Below, piece after piece: positions 1 to 9,446 of a DNA stretch of 64,000 nucleotides. The translations under genes and the position numbers were made by a program. The stretch is from Xylona heveae TC161 (taxonomy: Eukaryota; Ascomycota; Xylonomycetes; Xylonales; Xylonaceae): the NCBI RefSeq assembly GCF_001619985.1, contig NW_017264194.1:1483511-1547510 (forward strand), written 5' to 3'. Under the pieces are notes generated by a model, which saw only the letters and a program-made list of their open reading frames with translations, made no database searches and was not told the origin of the DNA. Numbering within the stretch: position 1 is the stretch's first letter; each line of letters opens with the position of its first letter.

Positions 1-2559
1 AAGTGCCCGGGTATGTTCTTTGGAAACGATGCGTTTCTGAGGATGAGACGGCTCGTTGGCTTTTTTGGCACTGTCATTGGTTTGCTGAAGCGATTGCTCC
101 TGGACTGGTGATTTTGTCGTCTTTTTGGTAATTTCCGGCTTCGGAGTTTTGGATTCAACTTGTTGCAAAGGAGAAGAGGTGGAGTTGAGCTTGGAATTTT
201 CAATCGAGTTGTCGTTCAGCGTCTCTTTGGAGAGGTCATGTTCTCTTCGCTCTTTTCGTTCCTTTCTCCGCGCATTTCTCTGCTTGGCGGCATCGTCTGG
301 CTTCCAGAACAGAGACGAACCAAAGTTTGCATTTTGGATTGGCTCCTCTGGGGTCAGGATATTCTGTGCATTCTCGGTAGGCACTTTCTCCAGCAGCTTG
401 ATATCGTCGTGCGGTTGCTTTGGCTCATTCTTGCGTCCAGTCTCCGGTGTCTTACCTCGGCGGGACTTGATACCCTGGGCGTTCAGCGTGAAAGAATCTT
501 CTCTAAGTGGAGCCTCGACGGGATCAGAGTGATGCGCCTCCGCTTGCCAAATGTCGAATCCGGTGGTGTTAAGTCGCTCCAAAGCTGGGCGTCCAGGTAG
601 CGGGGTAGCGTTTACGCCAATGACAGAGTCGTCAATGGTAATAACTTGACTGACATTTGCATTGCGTATCTGCTTGATAACGTCATCTCTTTCTGCCTGC
701 CATTGAGCCTCTAAGATGCTGAGATTGCTATATGCCGAGTCATTCCCGGCCTCGTTCACGGGAGAAAGCTTATTCTTCTCTGCCGATCCGTGAGAGGAAT
801 GTTGACTTTCCCGAGCTGGCGACCTTCGGTGCCAATCCATCTCACTTTCAGTAGGAGGAGTCAATAAATCCTTTCTCGGGGAAGGTCTGTTTGAAAAAGG
901 TCGCTGCAATGCCGAACCAAGCCCGTCATCTGGGGTAAGAAGCCGAGGGTAGCCTCTGCTCAGGATAGAGTTGGTAAATGCTTCTTGCACCCCCTGCAGA
1001 TTTGAAGAAGCTTGCTTCTGTTTAACGTCACTCAATTTTACCAATGCCCCACCGAACATTGAATTCCATCCGTGCTCATCACGAATAGATTGTCCAAAGC
1101 TGCCCTTTGCTGGACTGTTTTGAGGACTTCCTTCGCTAGCGTTAGAGTCCGTCACACTCTGAAGGGAGACTCCAGCTTGAATAACGCCGGAAAGCTTGCC
1201 GTCTTCACCGCTTTTAAAATGATGATCGTGCTTGGCTGGAGATTGTCGCGGGGGCGGAGGCGGCAATTGAGGCGAAGAAAACGCGACTGATGGCGTCTGA
1301 TTTACCTCTGCAGGATTTCGAGTAAGGAGCTGTGGAGGGGAGGACATCATTATTGTGCTGGAGTCCAGCTTTTCGATATTTCGCTCCTGCGACATCAGAG
1401 ATGATTCATAGGAAATTCTACTTTTCGGCCTGGCGGCCAAAAAGCTGCTCCCAATTTGTGGGGCTGTATGATTGTTGACTTTCGCATTCGTTGACCGGTT
1501 GCTTATTCTCGAGAAACCATCATGTAAGCTTCCCTGACGAACATTGCTGTTTGCTTCCTCCAACAAGGCGGGGCTGCTAAGGTGCTCCTTGGCTGACGGA
1601 AGGGATGATATTGATACCATGCTGAAGCCCTCACTATCGAGAATGGAGTCAAACTCTGGTAGATCCCTCACCTCGTCTCTTTCCTCGCTATAACTATTTA
1701 GGTTTCCTGAAATTGAATCGTTTGGTCGTTCAATGAGTTTGCTTGCGTTCCTCGTGGGTGCGTGAACCGAATTGCGTCCATTTGAAGGAGTATTTCCAAC
1801 CAGTTTGGCCGGGCTACTTGCTTTCCGACTGGCATTAGATATGACTGCGCTCTTGCTCAGACTTTGATCAGTGCGTCTTTTCTGAATCCCGATTATAGGA
1901 GTCTGTTCAAAGTCTGGCTGATCTCTAAAGGCAAGGCTCAACTCGTCTGAGGAGATGCTAATACCTTCGTTCGTTGTCGTCGCAAAGTGCTTGAGGCTAA
2001 CACTTCTTCTGCCCACGGGGGTAGGAAATTTGTCTCCGTCCACTTCAGACTCAAGCGTCTTTCGGCCCTTCACGCTTCTTGGCTTTGGTGTGCCGCTTGA
2101 TTTTCTCACTGGCGTACCATTACCATTTTTCCTTGGTCTTCCAGGTTTTCTCGGGGAACTGGAGCCAGGTTCTTTGAGCGGAATGCTCGTGGTTGTTGTG
2201 CGGACCGCTTGACCTTTTGTTGACGAAATCTTCTGGTTTGCAAACAAAAGACTTTCAGCGTTCTCTTGGCCTGCATCATGCTCGGCTTCCACTGTAACCC
2301 GTATCCTCCACGGGCTGATTATGTTTTCGGTTTGTGCTGATGTGCGTGCAGGCGATGATCTAATCTTTCCCGCAGAATTAATCGGGGGTGTTTGTAGAAC
2401 GAAATTTTGTAATTGTAATGATCTCGCATTATTCGAGGAATCGGCGAGCGGCGTTCTAGGAGCTTTTCTCGGGCTGCTAAGAGTGAAATAAGAAGATTCT
2501 TGAGAATTTCCCAAAGGGTCTGGCGATGAGACCATGGGAGACGGCGTCTGAAGCGCCAT
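1..2559 (-). CDS. AT-hook-containing nuclear protein, partial (C-terminus beyond left edge)
   Basis: The minus strand is open without a stop from an ATG at 2559 to the window edge, giving at least 853 residues with no intron needed. The protein begins MALQTPSPMVSSPDPLG and is rich in Ser, Pro, Asn and Gln, with many S/T-P pairs, so it is probably largely disordered. The clearest motif is an AT-hook core (KPGRPRK, about residues 136-143) followed by a basic stretch; AT-hooks bind the minor groove of AT-rich DNA, which suggests a chromatin-associated role. It resembles proteins annotated in Aspergillus as AT DNA-binding proteins, from memory only. I saw no enzymatic domain, and the missing C-terminus could hold one. 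The gene is divergent from the COG7-like gene and shares a 374 bp promoter with it. Confidence 0.8.
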   Translation of the reverse strand, partial: MALQTPSPMVSSPDPLGNSQESSYFTLSSPRKAPRTPLADSSNNARSLQLQNFVLQTPPINSAGKIRSSPARTSAQTENIISPWRIRVTVEAEHDAGQENAESLLFANQKISSTKGQAVRTTTTSIPLKEPGSSSPRKPGRPRKNGNGTPVRKSSGTPKPRSVKGRKTLESEVDGDKFPTPVGRRSVSLKHFATTTNEGISISSDELSLAFRDQPDFEQTPIIGIQKRRTDQSLSKSAVISNASRKASSPAKLVGNTPSNGRNSVHAPTRNASKLIERPNDSISGNLNSYSEERDEVRDLPEFDSILDSEGFSMVSISSLPSAKEHLSSPALLEEANSNVRQGSLHDGFSRISNRSTNAKVNNHTAPQIGSSFLAARPKSRISYESSLMSQERNIEKLDSSTIMMSSPPQLLTRNPAEVNQTPSVAFSSPQLPPPPPRQSPAKHDHHFKSGEDGKLSGVIQAGVSLQSVTDSNASEGSPQNSPAKGSFGQSIRDEHGWNSMFGGALVKLSDVKQKQASSNLQGVQEAFTNSILSRGYPRLLTPDDGLGSALQRPFSNRPSPRKDLLTPPTESEMDWHRRSPARESQHSSHGSAEKNKLSPVNEAGNDSAYSNLSILEAQWQAERDDVIKQIRNANVSQVITIDDSVIGVNATPLPGRPALERLNTTGFDIWQAEAHHSDPVEAPLREDSFTLNAQGIKSRRGKTPETGRKNEPKQPHDDIKLLEKVPTENAQNILTPEEPIQNANFGSSLFWKPDDAAKQRNARRKERKERREHDLSKETLNDNSIENSKLNSTSSPLQQVESKTPKPEITKKTTKSPVQEQSLQQTNDSAKKANEPSHPQKRIVSKEHTRAL

Positions 2560-2933
2560 TATGGGCAACTTTTAGAACGGAAATCTCTGTGCTTGAGGGT
2601 TCATGAAGCCTTGAGCTCAAATCATGACGATAGCAGTGTTGTGTTGTTTGTTGACACGGCGACCGGGTTACCGTACTTAATTGGTCGGCCCGGTAATTGG
2701 GGACCGTCCGGGGTGTGGCTGAAACAAGGAAACAAGATCTCGGGTAAACTGTTGATCCGACAACCACGGCACTAGCTCCGTACTGTGTCAGACCAAGGTG
2801 AAGTTGTCCTTTGCCCTCGACTGTATGGTGTTACAACCCAGAGCCATGACAATTGCTTCAAGACGGTAACGCCAGTCTTTTCAACAAACAATTTCAATCT
2901 GCCAGACAATCGTTGTGTTTACACTCATTCACA
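2560..2933. promoter_or_regulatory. Divergent intergenic promoter with two CCAAT boxes
   Basis: This 374 bp gap separates the start codons of the AT-hook gene (minus) and the COG7-like gene (plus). Two ATTGG pentamers, the complement of CCAAT, lie 16 bp apart at 2680-2684 and 2696-2700 with a GC-rich stretch between them. CCAAT is the binding site of the HapB/C/E (NF-Y) complex in filamentous fungi. That both genes are controlled from here is inferred from geometry. Confidence 0.5.
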
Positions 2934-3977
2934 ATGGCATCGACACAGAATGGGAACAGACAAATTGCTGTTCCTATCACCAACCGAAACATGTTGACAG
3001 ACAACGCTCTGCAACCGTTCCGCGCGGACTCATTCGACCCTGCTGACTACCTGAATACTACGCTACCGCCTCTCAGATTGCAGTCAGATGAGCGTTCTAC
3101 CACAGCATTATCCCTCGCCGAGCTGTTATCTCACGCGCAAACCCTTCTCTCTCAGCTGAGCGCGCAGACGTCTCAGATGTCGGACAACCTGACGCAGCTT
3201 ACTGATGATATTCTTCGGAGTGGAGGGCGACTCGCATATGAAGTCGAGGTTTTGCGCGGTGACTCTGCGACTCTTTCTGAAGAAGTTGCCGAGGGTCTGA
3301 AAACAGAGGTGGCGCATTTTGTTCCGGGCGGTCTTCCCTCCTCATCAAGGCGACCAAGCAAAAATGAGCAGCCAGTTAATGAAACCACGAAGGATGGAGG
3401 CACGCAAGAGCAACCTTCGACGGGGGAGCCGGCTTACATTGCGCACCTGCGGACCCTTTCCCTAGTTCGCAGCCGAATGGACAAGGTTGTAAGGGTATTC
3501 GGAGAAGCCATGGACTGGACGCTTCCTCCATCCGAGCTCTCAGTAGCGTCGTCTTTCATCTCCGTTTCAGGCCCGGATTCTTCGGCAGAAAGCCAGAGCC
3601 GTGAAGAAAAGGGTCAAGAGAAATTGAAGAAGCTGAGAGACGAGATTGCGGATCTGTTACTTGGAAATGGCGATGGCAGAGATGGGGTTGAAGCTGCACA
3701 AAAGCGTGTCGAAGAGCTGCGAGAACTGGCAAAGGTTTGGAAAGGAACTATCGAGGAGAAGGCAAGGGTCAGATTCATTGAGGGCCTTTATAAAATAGTG
3801 GAAGATCGACAAAAGTCACTTGGTCTGCTTCCCGACAAAGTCTCCACTGCTTCGCAATCTGAGCTCAAAGTCCCAAAGATGGACGATGCTCGTCAGATGC
3901 CGAGACAATCTAGTGAAGGTGGAAGAGGGTTCATTGAAAATCTTCAAAGAATACGGAACAACATCTATCTAGAATAG
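2934..3977 (+). CDS. Conserved oligomeric Golgi complex subunit 7-like protein (COG7)
   Basis: Single-exon gene of 347 residues starting at the ATG in a CACAATGG context at 2934; the longer open frame upstream has no good start. COG7 is a subunit of lobe B of the COG tether, which captures intra-Golgi retrograde vesicles. The N-terminal segment (about residues 17-110: LQPFRADSFDPADYLNTTLP, then a helical Ser/Gln-rich region ending LRSGGRLAYEVEVLRG) matches the N-terminal COG7 region as I know it from Eurotiales. The middle, about residues 130-180, is Ser/Glu-rich and variable. The C-terminal third contains charged helices (EAAQKRVEELRELAKVWKG) suited to coiled-coil packing and ends FIENLQRIRNNIYLE. 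Length is close to short fungal Cog7 and far below animal COG7. The assignment rests on recognition of the fungal family, not on a catalytic motif. Confidence 0.7.
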   Translation: MASTQNGNRQIAVPITNRNMLTDNALQPFRADSFDPADYLNTTLPPLRLQSDERSTTALSLAELLSHAQTLLSQLSAQTSQMSDNLTQLTDDILRSGGRLAYEVEVLRGDSATLSEEVAEGLKTEVAHFVPGGLPSSSRRPSKNEQPVNETTKDGGTQEQPSTGEPAYIAHLRTLSLVRSRMDKVVRVFGEAMDWTLPPSELSVASSFISVSGPDSSAESQSREEKGQEKLKKLRDEIADLLLGNGDGRDGVEAAQKRVEELRELAKVWKGTIEEKARVRFIEGLYKIVEDRQKSLGLLPDKVSTASQSELKVPKMDDARQMPRQSSEGGRGFIENLQRIRNNIYLE

Positions 3978-4823
3978 AAGCGACGTAGGCATTACTATTT
4001 ACATAATTTACGATAAATAATTTCCGATATCGTTGTGGCTGAACCATGGCTGATATTTCAATGGCACGAGACTCAATATTCGTAACTATCCGCGGCTTTG
4101 ATGGCTGTTTGTGACAGCGAGGCTTTACTCGAGTGGGCTAGACTCTTCTCCACTTTAGCCAGGTACCCCAGATTATTTGCCTGGCCCGCTCCGACGCTCT
4201 TTCCCCTTCTGGAACGATACAGTCTCACCGCCTTCCCCAATTCTTTTCCGATATCATTCCTTTTCTCCCTCATACTATTCTATCTCATCTCACCCTTCGC
4301 CAGTTCTTCCATCTTCTGGATCTCTTTGTCTAATAATTCTTCACAGTACCCCTCAATTCTGCATTTGCCGAACAATGAGAATGACGTTGGTCAACTTTTG
4401 GTTCCTGTTACATTCACTCCAGCTGCACTGCCGATGCCGCTATTCGCGTAATGATGCCACAAAGGGTAATTGTCTATTCAATATGACAGATAGTTGCCTC
4501 GGTCATTTGTTTTCTTTCTCTGTTAACATTCTATTCGTCTATTCTCCATCTAAAGATTGTAGATCAATCCAAACTCTTCTCTGAACTTTTCTACTCCATC
4601 TTGCTGGTTCCCCCTCCGCGTTCCCCTCCATGACTTCTCCCTTGATTCGCAGCCGATTTGTTACTTTCAACTACGCTCTGCTTGTGGCAGCATCTCCTTG
4701 AGTCGATTTCTTGGAGGGCTAGAGTGAAGCTTATCCTCTTCTCCTACGAATATATTTCGGTCTTCTCCAATCGTCTGAGTCCCCACAGCTCTATTTCTCT
4801 TATTGTTACCCATATGGACCAAC
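3978..4823. other. Intergenic region and pyrimidine-rich leader of the PARP-E2 gene
   Basis: This is 846 bp between the COG7-like stop codon and the next ATG. The first part is AT-rich and probably holds the COG7-like terminator. From about 4180 to 4800 the plus strand is strongly C/T-rich, the usual composition of promoters and 5' leaders in Aspergillus-like fungi. The overlapping short open frames here are what such composition produces. I see no gene. Confidence 0.6.
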
Positions 4824-7800
4824 ATGCCTCGTAAGATTTTTATCAATGACCTTCAAGCGGTCATTGCAGAAGCCAAGGTCCCGCAAATATCCCATGTCCA
4901 ACTTGGGGACGAAGATGGATCGTTCAATTTTGTTTATCATATGGCCTGCAATCATCATAGCATAGACCTATCTATCCATGTCTTAATACCAGGTGAGTGA
5001 CTATATCATTCTTTTCGTGTCAATGACCTCTAACTTTTGTGCGTGAAGATGTTTCCGAATATCCCTACGGGCATCAATGCCTCCTCTATACGACCTCTGA
5101 CTATGTGCCAAAGAATATTGCGCAAGCCATTGAAGCGCTGCGTTTCGTCAACAGCCCCCGAATTTCTGAACTCTTGCATAGAGTTGTGAAGATCTTGGAC
5201 CTGAAAGCCGAGCTTCATGCTCTCGAAACATCATTTACGACTGGTAACAACGAGCCTGCAACAACCGCAAGAGATGATTCATTTTCTAGTCCCCACGAAG
5301 AAATGGAAGAGAACGAGTGGTCTGATGACCTTTCCGCGGAGCCTTGGTCACCAATCTCCCCACGTCTCTTCCCAGTAAATGCAGAAGATGCGGGGGGAAA
5401 TTCTCTTTCGATTCTCAGTCAAAAGAATCATCGTCTACCCGGAGCTGGTCTACGCGCAATTAGTGATCTGCGGTTGACCAAAGAGGCAGGGTTTAGGATA
5501 GGATTTTTTGGCGATCTGGAAAATGCAAATGATTCCAATCTATATTTGACGGTATCACTCCGTATCAAGAAACTCGAGATTTCAGACGAAGTTTTACGAG
5601 CGTGGGGCCTTGAGGACAACAAATACCTGGTATTGATGATGAATTATTCTTCAAAGTACCAAACCCTGGATAGTCTGCTGAAAGACCTTGGTAATAAGAG
5701 ATCAGACAACTTGGATATGCGTGTTGGGATTTGTAGGAATTATAAGCCGACTTTCACCGAGATGAAAAAGGTGTTCACTCAGCACGTCCGGAATCTCTCA
5801 CCCACTACAAGGTTACTGGCTGATGTCCAAGGCAGGTCAATCATAGAGGGTTCTGGCAAAGGGACACTTGAGTCAAATGAATCGGCAAATTGTTTGGAAA
5901 GGATCTTTATTGAAGGTCCATTAAATGAACTTTTGAACACTTGGCTCCTATCACTCATCACCGTGAGGATGCGTCATTCGATGAGCTGGAGAGCCGCTGA
6001 AGCTTATTTCTACGACTGCCAACAGCGTGGGGTCAGCTCGAATGTTGACTCCAGCAACCCCAGCGATTACTTCAAGTACGAAGACGATCAAAATCGTTTC
6101 CCTAAAATTGCGGCTGCGGATCATTTACGGGAAGCAAGTTCGGGATATTCATTTCCTCTGATCGCCATGCAATTCTTACTGCGTCACTTGCTCCGATGTC
6201 CCGAATTCTGTCTAGTATGTCACTGCAGAATGGAGTCTCAATTGGAAGCGTTGAAACCCTACGTCTGCTCTAAAGGTCTGTGCCTATATCAATACATGAC
6301 ACTGGGGTTCGGACCCAGCATCGAGTTTGAAATTGCTTCCTCGCCAAACGTGGCCGATCTGTTGATAAGCTTCTGCTACGTCAGTGCCAGTCTCAATCGA
6401 CTTGATGATTTTCCAAACGGCATGAACTTGATGGTCCCAAATCTGGAGGCATTCAGCTCAAATTCGATAAATTTGACCAGGTATAATAGTCACAAGGCTC
6501 GATTTGATCGAAAGTTGGCTCGAATAACCTTCACTGCAGCAACGGCACATCCTTTTCCACTAAAGCCTGGAGATTGGATACTTGTTGTCGTAACGGATTC
6601 AAGCTGGGTCGGGCCAATGTATCACTGCCGGGTCTCTGAGATTTCGTCATTTCCTTTGATTCATCTATCCGGGGACATGTACGAGAGCACTTCAAACGAA
6701 AAGATATCCGGCCTTTTCTCCCGGGCATCAAAAACCAGTCAAACGGGGAAAAAGAAGGGAAGCACTGTCGTCGAGGAAGATTTTGATTGTTTGGTACTAC
6801 CCTACGATTACAGCTTCGATAAACTCAAGCCACAATCGAAAAAAGAGATGATCCCGTATCTCCTGGATACTCTTCCGAGCATAAAGGAGATGAGCAAGTA
6901 TCTCTCACAGAACCCAGGTCGTTCTCTGCGTCAATGGCATGAACGCATATCTCCTGCAGCGATGGGCGTTTTACGATGGATAATAGCTTCCAATCGTTCA
7001 TGTATAGTGGAAGTGACTAAGCTGGATAGCAACGGTCAAATCACACCTGGCTCTCATCCTGAGCAGCAAGTGAGAGGGATGGAAAGCTGGATGCAGTTTC
7101 GATTCGCACAAGGTGCGCCTGATAAAGAAGCGCGATTCCAGGATTCTGTGCAGAACGCAACGAAACGGCTTGGTCTCACATACCCGACAATCTTTGCTTG
7201 GCATGGAAGCAGGTTGGCGAATTGGCATAGCATCGTCCGGAAGGGTCTCAATTTTAACGAGACTGTAAACGGGAGAGCGTTTGGTCATGGCGTCTACCAT
7301 TCGCTCTTCTATAACATAAGCATCAGCTACTCGACCGTACAATCAGTATGTACACTTTTCATATTTCTAGGCATTGAGCCCCGGAACAATCTTTTTTAGA
7401 TTCGAGTTGAGAAATTGCATAAAACACTAACATTGGAATAGTCGAATATAACTTGGCCACAAAGCTTCCTAAAGGTCAAGACTGCAATCTGTCTAAATGA
7501 GATTGTCAATGCTCCCAAAGAGTTTGTCAGTTCTAAACCTCACTTGGTAGTCTCTCAATTGGACTGGATTCAGACCAGATTTCTCTTTGTCAAATGCGAT
7601 GATGCTCAGACCCCTCCCACGCCGCCGCTTCTACCCCCACATCTCAAGCATATATTGGAGCAGGATCCAAGCAAGCATGCATTCGGCGAGACAGGTCTCA
7701 TCCTGATTCCGTTTGCAGCGGTCAAAAAAACGCGTAGGTTTCTGCCAAACTCTGTTAAAAAGGGGAATAAAAAAGTAAAACTTTCTCATCGGCCCGCCAA

Positions 7801-8657
7801 AGCCAATGCCAACCAGGCCCATACCGAAGAACAAAACAAGGAGAACATCAACGACAGAGGATTCGACGACTCGTCAAGCGTCGCGTCCGATCCAGAAGAT
7901 CTAAATATTCTCCAACTCGATGACTTTAGTACCGACCAGTCTCCGGACAAGGAAGATATTTCTGATCTGACAGAGTTTACGCCCGGGCAACTCGATGCCA
8001 CAACACTGCCCTTGCTCGGACCTCCACGATACGCCACGCCAATTGCCACAAAGGCTCTCCAGCGCGAGCTTCAAGCCATATTGAAAATCCAGAACAATGA
8101 GCCGCAGCATCGGCGCGGCTGGTCTCTTGATCCCCAGCTCGTGCAGAATGTCTATCAATGGATCATTGAGCTTCATTCGTTTGACCTGAGCCTTCCTTTG
8201 GCCAAGGACATGAAACAAAGGGGTGTCTCGAGCATCGTTCTTGAAATGCGCTTCGGTCCAGGCTATCCGATGAGCCCGCCGTTTGTCCGGGTCATTCGCC
8301 CTCGCTTTTTGCCCTTTATGTCCGGAGGTGGAGGACATGTCACTGCCGGCGGAGCATTATGCATGGAGGTAACGACTGTGCACATTTATTGAAGATTCTG
8401 TCCCTCTTGGTAACGTTTGCTAATCTCAGATCTAGCTCCTCACCAATACCGGCTGGAGCGCCGTCTCCTCGATCGAGTCGGTCATTGTCCAAGTCCGCGT
8501 GGCGATTTCCAGCCTCGAGCCCCGTCCCGCCAGACTCGAGGCCGGTCCCGTCAAAGACTATAACATTAATGAGGCCGCCTCGGCGTATATTCGCGCCTGT
8601 CAGACGCATGGATGGGAGGTGCCCAAGGAATTCAATCAGTTGGTTAGCGGAATTTGA
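4824..8657 (+). CDS. PARP-like ADP-ribosyltransferase fused to a UBE2Q-type ubiquitin-conjugating domain
   Basis: Four exons (4824-4992, 5049-7345, 7442-8368, 8436-8657) give 1204 residues; all three introns have GT/AG ends and keep frame. The PARP catalytic fold lies about residues 770-860: WHGS with the triad His at H775, then GRAFGHGVYHS with the triad Tyr at Y806, then LNEIVNAPKEFVSSKPHLVV. Where polymerising PARPs have the catalytic Glu, this region reads HLVVSQLDWIQTRFLFV without an obvious equivalent, suggesting mono-ADP-ribosylation or no activity. A charged linker follows (KENINDRG and acidic runs). The C-terminal UBC fold reads FGPGYPMSPPFVRV, then GGALCMELLTNTGWS with the active Cys at C1129, the UBE2Q signature. 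The first 150 residues could be RWD-like. PARP-UBC fusions are known in fungi; function here is inferred as an E2 linked to ADP-ribose biology. Confidence 0.85.
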
Positions 8658-8674
8658 TTACATTCTTGTTTTCA

Positions 8675-8830
8675 TATTGGTGCCATTTTGACTGTCTCTT
8701 TCTTGCCGGTATCATCTATCTCCTCTCTTTTCCCTGGCACCATTTTAATTGTCTTTTTCCCGGTATCATCTTTCTTGTCTCTTTCTTCACCGGTATCATG
8801 TACTGTCTTTCTTCTGGTACCATTTCCCTT
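8675..8830. repeat. Degenerate tandem repeat, units about 50 bp
   Basis: Blocks alternating TGGYRCCATTT, a TGTCTYTTTC pyrimidine run and CCGGTATCAT recur about three times immediately after the PARP-E2 stop codon. Spacing is 50-55 bp in the first two units and shorter in the last. It looks like an eroding minisatellite in the 3' flank. Confidence 0.5.
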
Positions 8831-9082
8831 GAAAATTTGTTATCAAGGAAGCGATTGACGTCTTCTTGTTCGGCGTCAGCGTGGCATCTGCACCGCATTA
8901 GTGAGCGTTTACAAAGCAAAGTTATGCCTGTCATGATAGCGGCAGGCGATCTTGAGAAATTAAACGAGAATTACCAATATGCTTAGTTTTATATTTATTG
9001 TCTATTCTGAACTGATGCTTTATGGTGTATTTGGTCCATGTATATGCTCTGATCATAATGACAATGCGTCGACGTATATAAT

Positions 9083-9120
9083 GACCGCAACCGCAACCGC
9101 AACCGCAACCGCAACCGCAA
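9083..9120. repeat. Hexanucleotide microsatellite (ACCGCA)n
   Basis: About six uninterrupted ACCGCA copies lie between the two convergent genes. It is a simple-sequence repeat, outside any supported coding region. Confidence 0.9.
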
Positions 9121-9347
9121 GTCCTGACAACTCTAAATGCTTTAGGACAAAAGTCTGCCCTCTAGAAACACGCACACTCTATCCTGATATCTCAAATCTA
9201 CTCGCATCCGAACCCCAGAAATGCAGACACCTATAACACACTTCTCTCCAACCCTGTAGAAACAATCGGCCCATATATAAAACACATACAAAACACCGGA
9301 CAACCAACTCAAGTGATACCGCATCTGCCTCCTCACACACTCACACA

Positions 9348-9421
9348 CAAAAAAAAAAATAAATAAAACAAAAATAAGCAATAAAAAATAAGCAATAAAG
9401 AAAAAAAAAAAAAAAAAAAAA
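9348..9421. repeat. A-rich tract with a long adenine homopolymer
   Basis: A-rich run ending in about 21 consecutive A residues just downstream (in gene orientation, T-rich) of the ABC transporter stop codon. Its position suggests it belongs to the transporter 3' UTR or terminator. Confidence 0.7.
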
Positions 9422-9446
9422 GAGAAAATAAAAAGAAAAGGAAAAT

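Larger units (their letters stand above)
8658..9446. other. Convergent intergenic region with simple repeats
   Basis: This 789 bp lies between the stops of the PARP-E2 gene (plus) and the ABC transporter gene (minus), so it should hold both terminators. It contains a decayed tandem repeat (8675-8830), a hexanucleotide array (9083-9120) and an A-rich tract next to the transporter stop. No open frame here has a recognisable product. Confidence 0.6.
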
